A stretch of DNA of 64,000 bases from Larix kaempferi (taxonomy: Eukaryota > Streptophyta > Pinopsida > Pinales > Pinaceae). Both the position numbers and the translations under genes were made by a program. Location: assembly GCA_027924585.1 (NCBI GenBank), contig BSBM01000092.1, forward strand, positions 9,951,001-10,015,000, written 5' to 3'. Shown one piece after another: positions 11,800 through 24,200 of this stretch (position 1 is its first letter; each line of letters starts with the position of its first letter). The notes below the pieces were generated by a model. The model had not been told where the DNA came from. It did no database searches and saw only the letters and a program-made list of their open reading frames with translations.

Positions 11800-12558
11800 T
11801 GAGAATTTGCTTGTCACTATCAAACACTTGCCAATGATCTATGTTGTCAGGGATTAAAGGTCTAAAGTTGATTTCAAATTTCCCATTCCCCTTTAATAAT
11901 TCCTCAGTTGGTTGAAGTGTAGAAGCTGCCACAGCTAGTTGATTTGCCTCAGTGTTTTCTTCTCTAGGAATTGCCATGATATTTAAAGCATCAAACCACT
12001 CCATAGTATCCCAGACAGCATTCCTATATTGTTTCAACCTTCGACTTTTGCAAGCAAATATGTTTTTAACCTGGACAACCACTAAGTCAGAATCGCCTTT
12101 GATAGATAAATTTTAATCCCCATATCTTTGGCGATTTCTAACCCTTGCAAAAGGGCTTCATACTCAGCCACATTATTTGATGCATCAAACTCAAGTCTGA
12201 AAGAAAATTTGAAAGTTTGCTTAGAAGGAGAAGTTATGACAATTCTAGCTCCTTTTCCGTATCTTGAAGATGCCCCATCAAAACTCATCCTCCATACCTC
12301 ATCTCTCTTTTCATCTTTGGATACTTCTTTAAAAGGTGCTATGAAATTTGACAAGATAGCATAGTTTCCAAAGTTTTTTGTTTGATGCACAAATTCATTA
12401 GCCAAATTATGTGGGTCTTCAACATGGAGTTTTCTAGCTTGTTCATTGTATAACTTAACCATTGTATGTTCTGATGCAGGGATAGTAGCATATGACCAAT
12501 CCATCCTTATGTCTCCCCCTAAAGATGCAACCCACTTTCTAGATAAAAGCATTCCCAA
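11800..12558 (-). pseudogene. extra (archaeal-like) RNase H domain between protease and RT
   Basis: It reads EVWRMSFDGASSRYGKGARI (first Asp in FDGA), then FRLEFDASNNVAEYEALLQG with the conserved Glu, then LEIAKDMGIK. After a frameshift near 12090-12110 comes GDSDLV in the other frame, followed by VQVKNIFACKSRRLKQYRNA and IPREENTEANQLAVAAS. This is the RNase H fold with D-E-D order and a C-terminal REEN/D helix, distinct from the gypsy RNase H behind the RT. In Tat elements such a second RNase H usually sits between RNase H and integrase; here it precedes RT. I recall plant polyproteins with the same order, so the arrangement is probably lineage-wide. It starts after a frameshift near 12545 separating it from the protease. 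Confidence 0.85.
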
Positions 12559-13505
12559 TTGTCTGGGACATCAATTACTACGACATCCATGGTTAAATGG
12601 ACATCAGGATACTTGGCCAACCTAACAGGTAGATTTATAATTATACCAATAGTATCAACTTCCCTCGAATCCATGGCACACACATTGTGATAGGGTCTAG
12701 TTGTTTTTAAACCCAATTGATCCATAACCCTTTTGGTCATAACGTTTGAAGAAGCACCAGAATCCAACATGCAATTGTGCACAAGCATATTATTGACAAG
12801 CAAGGAGACACAGAAGGGAGGGTGGTCTTCCTTATGAGGATCCACGCTATGCAAAATTATTGGTTCATCTTTATGGTTGACTATGTTTTGAAGCTTAGGT
12901 TCTTCTCTAGTCTGGCTAAGATTCACTCTTTCTGAGTCCATAGGAGCTTTGCCCTTTTCTTGTTGAGGATGATCTATCACTTTCATAAGATTTTCTTTTA
13001 AGCTTGGGATTTTGATAAGGTCAGTAACAAGAACAGGAATCTTTGCAGAAGATAACCATTGAGCCAAATCGACATGAAGATTTTTAGAGTTGGGAGAAGG
13101 TGTTACCTTAGGAATATTCTGATTTGAGTTTGATGTTCCAATATTGTCCTTTCTTTGATATGTTAAACCTTTGAACTTTGACATCTCAAGAATTTTCTCT
13201 AGTGGAGGTATCTCACCAAACCTAAGGGTAGCTTTATCTTTCAAGTCCTGGCTGTAATATCTAGCTTGTTCCCAAGTTTCTTCGGAGATAGGGTGAGTTT
13301 GACCCACAACATTGATATATTCAGGCTGGTTCTCAGGCTCGCTTGCTAATCTGACACTGCTACTAGCTTCTGACGGATATTGTTCCATTGACCATTTAAA
13401 TATAGCACAAGTAGACCCCTCATGGAAGCTATCACATGCCCTACAAAAGGGAGGAATTTCTTTTGAAAGGGCATTTACAGTTTCCAAAGGATTTGGGGTC
13501 CTCTA
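12520..13505 (-). pseudogene. gypsy zinc knuckle plus aspartic protease
   Basis: Near the start is a compact zinc-knuckle-like CRACDSFHEGSTC (C-x2-C-x3-H-x4-C, one residue shorter than canonical CCHC). About 200 residues on comes the protease active site LDSGASSNVM and the downstream NLPVRL / DVVVIDVP strands. Two in-frame stops (near 13509 and 13503) separate this frame from gag. They could be decay or a family-specific gag/pol junction. A one-base frameshift near 12545 separates it from the RNase H. The true start is not an ATG. Confidence 0.82.
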
Positions 13506-13508
13506 ATC

Positions 13509-14519
13509 TTAAAAGGGAACTTTTCTCTGAAATTGGGGCTTAGGAGCATACTGGGGCTTAGGAACATACTGGCTTGAAACTTGGTGGTTTTGAGATATTT
13601 CAATGGAGATCAACCTGTTCTTTATGGCAGTCATGTTGGAAGCTTGATTTGAAACAACTTCTTTTAAGAGTTGAGCGATTTCTTTCAAAGGTTCCTTTAA
13701 AGGATCCTTGATCTCATTGTTAATGGTATTTTCTTTACTCTCATTTTGCTTCATAGGAACATTGGCCCTTGTGAAACCAGGAAGATGAGACTTTCCACAA
13801 TTTAGCATGTTCTTATCAATTTTCTCGGCCAATTCCATGGCCTTCTTTAGATTGGCGGGTTCTTTATCACTCAATTGATATTTCAACTCTCCGCTAAAAG
13901 CTTCCATGTAGTAAATGAGGATGGAATTATCAGGTGGCTTGATATCAGCATGAAGTCTACCCACAATTTCATTGATTTTTTTGTTAAATTCTTCCATTGT
14001 CTCATTTTCACTTTTCTTAGTATTGGTCAAGGCAGCTAGAAGGTAGTGGTTTTCTTTGATGTCCCCCCATTTGGCCAGGAAAGCAGTTTCAATTTCTTTT
14101 TAGGTTTTGTACTTGTCAGCTTCCAACTTGTTAAACCATTCATAAGCATCTTCTTCCAAAGATAGAGCAAACAACTTCATTTTTACATCTTCAAGCTTGG
14201 CACCCAAGCACCACTTGTCAAAACAATGGCAAAAACGAGTTATATGGGATTTAGCACTAATAGCATTATTTCCTTGAAAAGATGGCAATTTATCAATAGC
14301 TTTTTCAGGAATATCATGAGGGTAACCAATTATAGCAGTAAAATCATAAGGACCAAACTCAACCATTTCAACAAGAGGATTATTCAAATTATTTTCTATG
14401 AATAAAAGGTGAATATCAGAAATTAACTGAGAACCAAGATCCTCAAGGGTTTTTCGAGAAGATAGCTTGCTTTTCCTTCTATGATAGACCTTTTCAGGAT
14501 CAGGAAAGAACCGAAGCAA
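13509..14519 (-). pseudogene. gypsy gag (capsid/nucleocapsid)
   Basis: Gag forms the virus-like particle. The frame begins near 14519 with FFPDPEKVYHRRKS and continues through a capsid region (LPSFQGN, SHITRFCHCFDKWCLGAKLE, MKLFALSLEEDAYEWFNKL) characteristic of plant retrotransposon gag. A TAA at 14100-14102 interrupts it at codon 140. The same frame reopens and runs through TNTKKSENETMEEFNKKINE and a C-terminal Pro/Gln-rich stretch to a stop at 13509. The missing link around 14030-14100 is still in frame, so this is a point nonsense mutation rather than a deletion. Confidence 0.83.
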
Positions 14520-14679
14520 GTTTTGAGGATTCCTTCTTGTAAAACGCCTTGGTAAATTTGTTGACAGTGGAGTCGCCAGATGTTCTTAGTCAATTTAAAA
14601 AATTCACAACATACATCAAACAAAGCAAAAACAAAAAGGAAAAACTAAAAATTCGTATTCCGGGAATAGAAAGACTTAT
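14520..14679 (-). other. gypsy 5' leader between PBS and gag
   Basis: Short untranslated leader of the minus-strand element. It also contains the inner flank of the 5' LTR. No other feature was seen. Confidence 0.6.
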
Positions 14680-14696
14680 CCCCGGCAACATCGCCA
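14680..14696 (-). promoter_or_regulatory. primer-binding site, tRNA-Asp-like
   Basis: Three bases inside the 5' LTR the minus strand reads TGGCGATGTTGCCGGGG. The complement of the 3' end of plant tRNA-Asp is TGGCGCCGTTGCCGGGG, so 15 of 17 positions match. This primes minus-strand DNA synthesis and confirms element orientation. Confidence 0.8.
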
Positions 14697-14699
14697 AAA

Positions 14700-17600
14700 T
14701 GTTGCCACCTGGTTCCACACCTGGGGAAAACGCAGCAGAAGTCTTCAAGCTGCTGGTGTGGCCTTGGGGGCAAGTCAGAGTCAACCGCTGTCACTTGGGA
14801 CTCGACTCCTCCGTCTAGGCTTTCCTAGTGAATCCAAAGGGGGTGGACCCTAAAAATAAAAAGAAAACTAAGGCGTCTAATCTAGGAGTTAGGAAAATAT
14901 TTTTGATAACCAAGACAAAACGACATATACTTTTGTGAAATAAAACAATCATTCATCATTTACCCCCATTCACTATGATCATCATTCATTTGCACATTTG
15001 TCAATAATATGAAATAACATTAACCAAGACCAGTGCCTTATAATGGAGTCAAAAACAAATGCATGAGCAGAAAAAGTAGATGTTGTGCGAGTGTTCTTGG
15101 TTTATTTTAAAATTAATGTGAAGGTGATCTTTTTATTATGGCAGGTGGGTTCCCAATATACGCAAGGTATGGGGGAACATGTCCGGAATTTTGAAGCGTG
15201 GCTTCCCTCTCAGGCTTGGGCTGAATCAGAGTCTCAAGGAGGTGTTCAGATGCTGTACCAACGAGGGCAAGCCTAACGGTTTCCAAGAGGTCACTACTCA
15301 GTTTTGTCCCAAGCCTTCTGAGAAATTTCCCCACGACAGCAAAATATTCGTGATGTGCCGGATTTTCACATAAAGGATTTTTATTTTGGGCGGTGTTAGC
15401 TCCTATTACTAGTCATCTCCCCCTTTCTGATGTGTACCAACTGGATCAGACTGAGCTACAAGTTGGCCACAGAGAATACGGGAGAAGATCTTGGTATTTT
15501 TTAGAAAAAGTTTAAGAAACCAAAATTTTATCTTTTTAAACCCCAGGAGTCTCTTTTCCGGCACGTATTCGGGCAAACCCTTATACAGAAACCCTACTTC
15601 GGGAAAGCAAGGGGGGCGTTTTGAGTTTGTAAAAAAAATGGAAAAACTACATTTTGAGTGAACTTGTGGCCCGCCAGTGGAAAGGACCAACAAGGTTAAT
15701 TTTAACCCTAGTTAATTTTATTAAATGCTGAAAATAAAAGAAGTAAACTACTCTAAAAAAATCACGCCATGAAAAGAGACGACACAGGCCACCCCTGGGG
15801 GGATGGGGTGTGGGTGCTGGATAGCGCACTTGATCTCATTTAATAGTCTTTTACAATGATCTGAGAAGTTCCCCAGTCTACTTAAAGTGGCTTGGTGGCT
15901 TACAATTTTGAGGGAAAATTAACCGGTTTTACAAAAATATGAATTTTGGTCCTCCGGATTGCCTGGATCCTTGAAATTTCGGCAGCACCTCCTCCTACCT
16001 GTTCATATTTGGCTGCAAACCAGCAATCAATTATTAGTATAAGATTCCCAAAAACACTTTAAGAGTGTCTTTGGAACACCTTCTAAAAAACCCAAAAAAA
16101 TCTCTAAGTGAAAATCTAAGTAAAATGCAAGAAAATAACCAAGTAAGACAAGCAGTGAGGCTTGTTTACTTGGGATCTTTGCAAGCTTTATGAGCTACAA
16201 GAAAAAACTCTAATTAATAGCCAGATATACTTTAAAATCAGAACTAACACTACTCAACAAAACTTTGAAAAATTTAACAATTTTTTGCAAGTTTTGAAAG
16301 AAGTAAAGATCTAATCAGTCAAAAATAAGAGCTCTAACAAACCACTAGACTAGATTTTGCTGAAAGTAAATTCTGATCTACTTAAAATGTTAACAATAGT
16401 ATATAAATCAAATCCACTTTATGCTTAGTAACTAGTAACCAAAGCAAAATTTTTTGAAATAGAAGGGAGAGAGAGATGGAGCAATTTTTTGTTGAATAAA
16501 ATCGAAACTTTGGAGATCCTTTCCAGTGGTGAGCTGAGGGACTGTATCTGCATAAAAGATTAGATAAATAGAAGACACAAACAAGTTCTCCAACCTATCC
16601 TCCTGAGACAACCTGTAAAAACACCAAAACTTGCAACAAAAAGATCAAATGTAGATAAAACACAGAGTAGAAATTTGAAGAAAATATTCATAAACAAATG
16701 ATATATTTAAATCTGATCTCTACTAAAGCGTAAAATGAAAGACTAAGCAATAAACAAATTACTCAAAATTTTCTCATAAACCAATACTGATCTTTCCCAG
16801 AGCTATACTTGATCTGAAAGAAAAAAAATGCATCAATACAAGTTACCTCATTTGAAACAAGACATTCATCCACTCACAAAGCCCAACACCATAAGTGACC
16901 TCCAAAGCCTTTTATTAATCAAGAATGCCAAAAGTATTACAATGATAAGTTCCTTGCTATCCAACTCCTACTCTACAATGGAGAAAGCACTTCAATATAT
17001 AGAGCAACCATGAGGGTGAAGGGCTCACTTGGTGAGGAAGGAGTGGGGGGAATGGTGGCATGAATGGTGGAGGAGATAGGGCTTCCCACTCCCCTTTCCT
17101 AGCTTCCCAAATGCAGCACACAAGGTGCTAACATAGCAGCATAAAAGGTGCTGCACATACCACACGTGGGGGCCCCATTATAGTGAAGTGCGCCCAACCC
17201 AAAAGAGGGAAAGCGCCCTTCCTTTAAAGGAGTGTCATTTCCATGATTTATGCTGCCCAAATGTCATAAATTTCAACTCAATACACTCCTCAATACATGC
17301 TGATCCAAATCAGTCCCTCAAAACTCTCCAAAAATTATTAATTTTTTTATGTCATTTTTCACTTTTTTTTTTAATTTTTTAATGACTTTTTTGGGATTTT
17401 TGACTTTTTTGGATTTTGGCAAAAATTGAAGCACCCAAACATTAGGAAAAGTGGGTTTAGGGGTTAAGGGGGTGCTCTGAGTTAGAAAACGAGCACCCCT
17501 AAGGAAAAAAAGACCTCCAGATGCCACTTCCATGTCTTTTACAAAATTTTTAATTGAACCATTAAAAAATGGCCCAATTTACGGAAAAAATAAACTTTGC

Positions 17601-18045
17601 CGAAAATTAAAAAACAACCTAGGGGGACTTAGGACTTGTCCATATGACTCAAAAATAACGCCTAGCATGTTCATATACATTGACCCATAGACTTTAAAAA
17701 CCCCCTAAGGCCCGTCAGCCTCCCTAGGCATTCCAGCTTTGGAGGAGCAGGAGAAAAACCAATTAATTATGTTATGCACTAATGCAAGACATAATAGATA
17801 GGTGAAAAAACTCCTTGGAATACCTGACTTAGCCAAAAAGTCCTAGGGAACCAAGTCTTTTACAAAACACCATGCTAGTACGTTTTGTTACAAACCCCGC
17901 AGGGCCATGGACATGTGGAAAAAAGTAAAAAACGGGGGCCTTTAAAAGGCCAGCTGGATATCAAATCACAAAAAATGAACATGTATCATGTTCCACTCTG
18001 CCCGCTCGCTTGATAATCCAACCAAGTACAACTTAGTTGGCAACA
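14700..18045 (-). repeat. 5' LTR of the gypsy element (right copy)
   Basis: 3346 bp, starting TGTTGCCACC and ending GGCAACA, a perfect 7-bp terminal inverted repeat. It is followed by CTCCC, the copy of the target duplication. It contains the element promoter and polyadenylation signals on the minus strand; I could not place them with confidence. One extra 15-20-bp duplication near 17050 ('gaatggtgg' repeated) accounts for part of the length difference from the other LTR. Confidence 0.93.
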
Positions 18046-18371
18046 CTCCCCGTAACCCTGATCCCCCCTCTTTGTGTCTCTTATAATCCTCCCTACCACT
18101 AACAATCCCCCCCCCGCTCTCTCTCTCTCTCCCTATACCCCCCTTCTCTCTATTTTCCTTCCTCCTCATTAAAACCCTTACCCAAATGGCCTCTATATCT
18201 TTCTCTCCCTCAATCCTGCTCCTCCCCACTACTTCTATCTCTCTCTCTCTCTCTCTCTACCCCCTCCTCTCTCTAATTACCCTCCTCCTACCCAAACCCC
18301 TAAACCCACCAATATTTATCTCTTTCTCTGCCCCAACCCCCTCCTCCCCCTACTTGTAATCATCCCATCCC

Positions 18372-18427
<56 letters not shown>

Positions 18428-18535
18428 CCCCCTTCTCTCTAACTAACCTCCTCCTGCCCAAACCACTAACCCCTCGATCTCTATCTCTCTCTCCCCCAAC
18501 CTCCCTCATCCCCCCTACACCTAATAAACCCCCTC

Positions 18536-18605
<70 letters not shown>

Positions 18606-18905
18606 TACGTCCCCCCACCACTAACCCCCCTCTTCCTCCTCCTCCTCCTCTCTCTCTCTCCCCCCCCTTACCCTAACCCTTACTAACCCCCTCTCTCACT
18701 CTCTCTTCCCTACTCCTCCACCTACCCCCAACTCCCACCGTCTCTCTCTCTCTCTCCCCCCCAACCACCACCTAACACCCCCCCCTCTCTCTCCTAATCC
18801 TACCACTAACCATTTCCCCCCCTCTCTCTTTCTCTCCTAATTCCCGTCTCCCTACCATTGACCACCACCCCACCCCTCTCTCTCTCTCTCACCCTAACCC
18901 CCTCT
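18046..18905. repeat. pyrimidine-rich tract, right part
   Basis: Continues the tract of 2988-5211 beyond the gypsy insertion: (CT)n runs up to about 50 bases, C-rich linkers, and one (AC)n run near 18567-18602 that breaks the pure pyrimidine pattern. It ends abruptly near 18905 in ordinary sequence. Confidence 0.92.
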
Positions 18906-19043
18906 CTATCAAAGAGAATGTCTTATCACAATGGGGAGTTTGTGGCCATGACCAAGATGCACTTTCATTTCCACAACGAATGAAGATGACGATAGATGGA
19001 CAATGGGGAAAATGAGGCCTGCGAACATTTAGTTTATATTATT

Positions 19044-19098
<55 letters not shown>

Positions 19099-19944
19099 TA
19101 AAATTAACATAGTATAATGATGCACATCTCTTCAATACCTTTCCAATGAGCTAAAGAATTCCAAAAAACGATGTTTGGATAGAAAGCTATCGCCAAAATA
19201 GTAGAGAAATTTTTTATATTAAAAATAACAGATGTGTGTTATTTTTTAGGACACGTGGGCCTTATAAAATTTCACACACGCAATTTTTTAGAGCGTGTGC
19301 ACATTATATAAATGCATGCACATTTCTAAAATGTGCGCATGTTCTTGTACATGTTGTCTTTCCTGCAGGAGGTTTGGAAATTACTGAAACTTTGCAAAAA
19401 GAAATCCACACGTGTTTTTATAATTTTAGTACTCATGTGCTCCCATTGCAATGAAAGTGGGTACCATATTTGTGCAGGGACCCTTATGTTAAGACCATTC
19501 TACCCCATTAATGCATGGCCTCATTATTTTATGGGTATAATGATTTTCATAATTTAAAAAAAATATAAAACTAACATTATAAATTTTGAAACAATAATCA
19601 TGCACAAGAACAATTTGTTGTCTCCAATTATACAATTTTTTTTAACAAAATTCCATCATTTAGATGCTCTACACATATATGAATAGGAATACATGCATTG
19701 TTTTTTGCCTAAAAAATAATACAACAATGTTAGAAAAACTCGAATTTAACATATACAAAAAATCCATAAATCAAACTTGTATATTTTGGAAGCTAATTTG
19801 AATTCCTGATTTTCATTTTCTTAAAGCATATTCAAATTTATTATGAAAGTAGCTCAAATCATCCCTCAAAGCCAACAAATTGTTGTCTATTTGTTTTTTA
19901 CACTTCCACTAATGTTTCATGAGAGAACATCAATAGCTTGCACT
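18906..19944. other. no gene; includes (TA)n microsatellite
   Basis: No coding signal. A 47-bp (TA)n run lies at 19048-19094. The rest is AT-rich with several CACGTG/ACACGTG words near 19235-19420. Confidence 0.6.
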
Positions 19945-21010
19945 CACCCACTGCTCAAAATCACTTGATGGCACTAACATCCTCAAGCATAGACCAATGA
20001 TAACCTCACGAGGCCATGTACGGTTGTTTGAGGCAACACTCTTGGTGCTAGATGGCTAGAAGATTCTTTTAGGGCCTAATATTTAGATTTACTCCCTTGG
20101 AAATGTCCAAGGTCCCAAGGCCCCAGGACCCATACATAGTGCCAAAGATACCCCTAAGAAGTCATGTGTTGTGTTTCAAGGCATTATTCATGACTTTGGA
20201 TGCCTCAACACTTTCTTTAAGGCTTAAGGCATGGACTTCTTCCCTATATAACCTAAATACATATACACACTATTCAAAAACACCTAATGGCACTAGCACT
20301 CTCAATCATATGACAATGACACCCTCATGAGGCCATGTGTGGTTTTTTTTGGAAAACTTCTTTGCCTTGGATGGATAGAAGATTCCTTCAAGGAATAAGG
20401 TTCAATTTCCCTCTTATAATCATGTCTAAGGACAAAAGGCCCCAAGTCGTACATATAGCACCAATGATACCCAAAAGAAGTCATGTGTGGTTCTTCAAGG
20501 CATTGTTTAAATGGATCTGGATGCCTCAATGCTTTCTTAAGGCCCAAGGCACGATGTTCTTCCCTATGTCATTTTCAAGGGCATGAGACACATACATATT
20601 TCTCAAAACCACATAATGTTACAAAAATACTCAATCATAGGCCAATGATACCTTTAGGAGGTCATGTGTAGTTGTTTGAGACAACCTTCTTGTCCTTAGA
20701 TGACTAGAATATAATTCCTTTAGGGCCTAGGGTTTAGGTTTCCTCCCCTACTATCTCTAAGGATCCAAGGCCCCAAGACTCATACATAGTGCCAAGGATA
20801 CCCTTGAGAGGTCATGTGTGGTGCTTCAAGGCATTGTTTATGGCTCTAGATACCTCAATGTTTTTCTTTAGGGATTAATGCATGACCTTATTCTCTACAT
20901 CATTTCCAAGGCCCTCATACACATACATACTTCTCAAAACCATGTAATTGCACTTAAATCCACAATCATAGGCCAATGATACCTACAAGAGGCCATGTGT
21001 GATTGTTCGG
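19945..21010. repeat. satellite-like tandem array, alternating ~149 and ~170-181 bp units
   Basis: The word AGGCCATGTGTGGTTGTTTG and its variants recur at about 20011, 20160, 20330, 20479, 20659, 20809 and 20990. The gaps alternate short (149-150) and long (170-181), so the higher-order unit is about 319-331 bp made of two related halves. Recurring sub-motifs include CCAATGATACC, CTAGATGGCTAGAAGATTC, GGCCCCAAGACC and CATACATAGTGCCAA. Copies have drifted well apart. Short ORFs here are shadows. Confidence 0.85.
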
Positions 21011-21874
21011 AGAAATGCTATCTTTACACGTATATTTTGGTAAATGATTGCTCTTTTAAAACACTTAATATGGTTTGCTAATCTCAACATGATATGGATT
21101 ATCAATAATATTTATTGATTAATGAATATTTTATGCAAATAATTTTTTTTTAAGTTTTTAAAAATATTTTAAGGCATGTTTTCTAAATATTAAAAGAAAC
21201 ATGTCCCCGGTCTCCTTCGCCAATAATTCCTCGAAGTCGTAACACCTCCAGCTACTAAAATGTGTTTTTACACACAATATATTCCCACTAACATCACACA
21301 GGTTAGATTCCTTTTGTGGAAAAGTAAATTAAAAAACCTCATATGATTCAAGTTGGAATAAGATATCATGGGTAATTATTCCTTTGTTTGGATAATGGAG
21401 GAGCCCTCCCACATCAATATGAATATCATTGTTAGGATCATGGAAAAGCTTAAATGAAAATCTAATGCGTTGGAAGGTCTCCTCTAGTCTTCGTCTTAAC
21501 GTTACAAGTCTCCATATTGTTCCATTTGCATGACAAAACGTCATTCTAACATCATGATCAATATTTAAATAAAAGAGCATTTTTTGTATTTAAAGAAAAG
21601 AGGTTAACTAGCCTACCATGCACTTTCTCCTAGCTTGAATAAAACTTTGCATTGAATATCTTCCCATCCCTATTGTTGATCATGATAGGTGTAGTATAAC
21701 CTCAAGCATCACTACATATTGAGTGGCTTTGTTCCTTATGAATTCTGATGGCTTGCATGGCATGCTTTTGTATAACATGATCATTTGGATCACTGTGTTT
21801 GAATTTTACACTTATAGTCAATTTGATCCATGCCATTGTTTTTTTTTTATAAAGAAGATAACAAGTCTCCTTCG
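21011..21874. other. no recognised gene
   Basis: AT-rich spacer between the satellite and the next LTR. A minus-strand open stretch of 83 codons (21329-21580) does not match any family I recognise and has no supporting context. Confidence 0.45.
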
Positions 21875-22775
21875 TGGATCTGTAAACTGTTGTGGATATT
21901 CCACTAAAATAGTTCATCGCAACATATCATACAACTTAGTTATTTTTTTATTAACTTATTTTTATTGAATTCCAATTAACTAGATATGAAACAAAAATAA
22001 CTAGAGCAAATAAGTATACAATCCACACAATAACATAATATATATCCTAGGAAAACTCACTATGAGGAAAAACCCAACCACAGATGAGGACTATGCCTTG
22101 CTCTTTATGTCAAATTGAAAATACAAAGTAAATGGTACTCTCTATCGAGTTGTCTATGACTTTGTAGCCAGAATGGCTACTACAAGATCTCCTATATCCT
22201 CTGTACTACTCTAACATCCACTCCCGTCATGTTGCTCAACTATGGAACATTACAATACATCAAAAGAATGGAACCCCCTTCTTCTCTTGATGATCCAATA
22301 TTTAACATAGCACAATAGTCGTCTTGGGTTAATTTTAGGGTTTTTGCATACCCCAACTCCCAATTAGGGTTAGGGTTTTGGACATTATAGAATATTCTTG
22401 GAATCCCACACATGACTAGCTCCACATGTTTGAAAAATTAGAAGCGACGTGAAATCCACTCGGTACCATGGTGGTCAACTAGATAGGTCAACTTGTAGGA
22501 GGCATAAATTTTGTATATAGACTCCATCTGAGGTGATTTTTGGACCGTTGGCAAGGTCTCAAAGTGTAGAATCATGTGAAGGCCCATAATTAAATGATGT
22601 GCTATTCTAACCCCCCAAAATGCCATTTAAACCCTCAAATAGGCCTCGAAAGGAACCCCAAATTTGCGAAATGAGACCTATCCATAAAATGGGACCTATG
22701 AGCCAATTCATCCAATCGTTTGACCTTGAAAGCTCCAAATAGGTGACAAATTATATATTGATCCATTTTGGATCA
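21875..22775 (-). repeat. 3' LTR of the chromovirus element
   Basis: 901 bp, starting TGGATCTGTAAAC and ending TTTTGGATCA. It pairs with 27328-28214. The ends carry short inverted repeats (TGATC/GATCA type). Confidence 0.85.
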
Positions 22776-22784
22776 CGCCTCCCT
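22776..22784 (-). promoter_or_regulatory. polypurine tract
   Basis: On the minus strand AGGGAGGCG lies directly upstream of the 3' LTR, the expected position of the plus-strand DNA primer. It supports the LTR boundary. Confidence 0.65.
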
Positions 22785-22789
22785 ATTTT

Positions 22790-24200
22790 GGAGGCTTTTA
22801 GTCCCCAAAATATTGTACTAAATGAGGTGACTAAAATTTTCCTCTACCTTCTCCTTGGAGTACCATTTAGCCTTGATTGGAAGTTGTCCTTTTGCTCCCA
22901 CCTACCAAAGTTCATACTTTCCCCGCCTACTAATTCTGAACTTTTTCTGTAAAACTCTGTCTTCTGCTAACTCTAATTGAGCCATTGGTTCTAAGTCCTA
23001 TATAGAAGGTAAGACCTATCCTAGTTCTAGATCCAACATGGAAAGTTCATAGAGTTTCATATTTTCCACATTGACTACGGATTAAATGCACATGTATGGA
23101 TGTAGACTGAGTCTATAGGAATTATCTCTCAGCTTCTCTTATGCCTCAAAAGGGACACACCTGAGATCCTTGATCTTCTTACCATGACCATGTAGTATTT
23201 CCTTGTTAAGGTGTAACCATACTCTGTCACTGGCCACCTTGAATTTTTTCTCAACCCTATGCTGCTCATGTCTTTCCTTGTACTTTCCTTGTGACTTCTT
23301 CAGTTCCTCTTGCACTTGTAAATGGATATGTGGATTTGCGTAATCTTATCAATGAATTTTTCTGCTCTTACTGATGCACTTGTGGTGTCTTCCCTCACTC
23401 CCCCTTATTGTCCATAGACAATGTTCATCTAGATGTGAATGTGGAGGGTATCCAAAACAAGTTTCAAAAGGGGATTTACCAATGGAAGTGTGGATTGTTA
23501 ATGTTAAAAGAGTGTTGGATGTAGATCACATTTTCATCCCAAGTCTCTAGATGCTCCTGATTGTAAACCCTCAAAATTTGTACCAAAGTCTTGTTGACTA
23601 CTTATGTCTTTCCATCTATATGTGGATGGAATGTTGTATATCTCTTCAAATTAGTGTCCATGTTTTCCGAAAGTGTAGCCCATAATGTACTGCAAAATCT
23701 AGTATCTCTGTCCAATATGATACTCCTTGGTATACCAAAGTGCTCCCAAACCTATTCAAAAGACATGTTTGCTACTTATTGCCTTTTGATGGTTTTTTTA
23801 CAAGGCATAAGAATGCACATCTTGTTGAATCTGTCAACTACCACAGATAAATAGTAATGTGTCCCTTCACAGTGGTCGGAAGACTACCCACAAAATCCAT
23901 GGAGATGCTCTCCCATGGTCTTTTAGGAACATGTAAGGGATGGTATGGACCCTACTTCCTATTACTAGGATTTCTTTTACAACAAAGTATGCATCCTCTA
24001 ATAAACCAAGCTACATGTTATTGCATTATAGGCCAGTAAACATACCACTATAATTTTTCAACTGTCTTCCCTACACCAAAATGCCTCACAAGTTTTGAGG
24101 TGTTTTCCTTTCGGATAAGCTGCAATCTCTCACCTTTAGGAACATAGAGATTTTCCATCTTGTAGAGTAATCCATCCTGGATATGTTAGTCAGCCTTTAT
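22790..24200 (-). pseudogene. integrase with chromodomain-like tail, degenerate
   Basis: The minus strand carries DFVGSLPTT-like sequence near 23875, then YLSVVVDRFNKMCILMPCKK (first catalytic Asp), then HFGIPRSIILDRDTRF (second Asp). HIDGKT follows, with a TAA where the catalytic Glu normally stands before VVNKTL. Near 22800-22950 comes VLQKKFRISRRGKYELW, a TAG, then GAKGQLPIKAKWYSKEKVEE. That resembles the C-terminal chromodomain-like region of chromoviruses, which steers integration toward marked chromatin. Several frames and stops are involved, so no product is possible. The tail assignment is tentative. Confidence 0.7.

Larger units (their letters stand above)
5212..18045 (-). mobile_element. 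Ty3/gypsy LTR retrotransposon with RNase H domain ahead of RT
   Basis: A 12.8-kb element, complete in outline, on the minus strand. The two LTRs (5212-8539 and 14700-18045) begin TGTTGCC; the right LTR ends in the exact complement GGCAACA, while the left ends GGAAACA. The element is flanked by the perfect 5-bp duplication CTCCC (5207-5211 and 18046-18050). Reading leftward from 14519 the order is gag, zinc-knuckle/protease, an extra RNase H, reverse transcriptase, the usual gypsy RNase H, integrase. There is no chromodomain, which together with the extra RNase H points to the non-chromovirus Tat-like side of the family. Several frameshifts, in-frame stops and a changed integrase residue make it non-autonomous. 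The LTRs differ by scattered substitutions and small indels, so the insertion is not recent. Confidence 0.93.
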
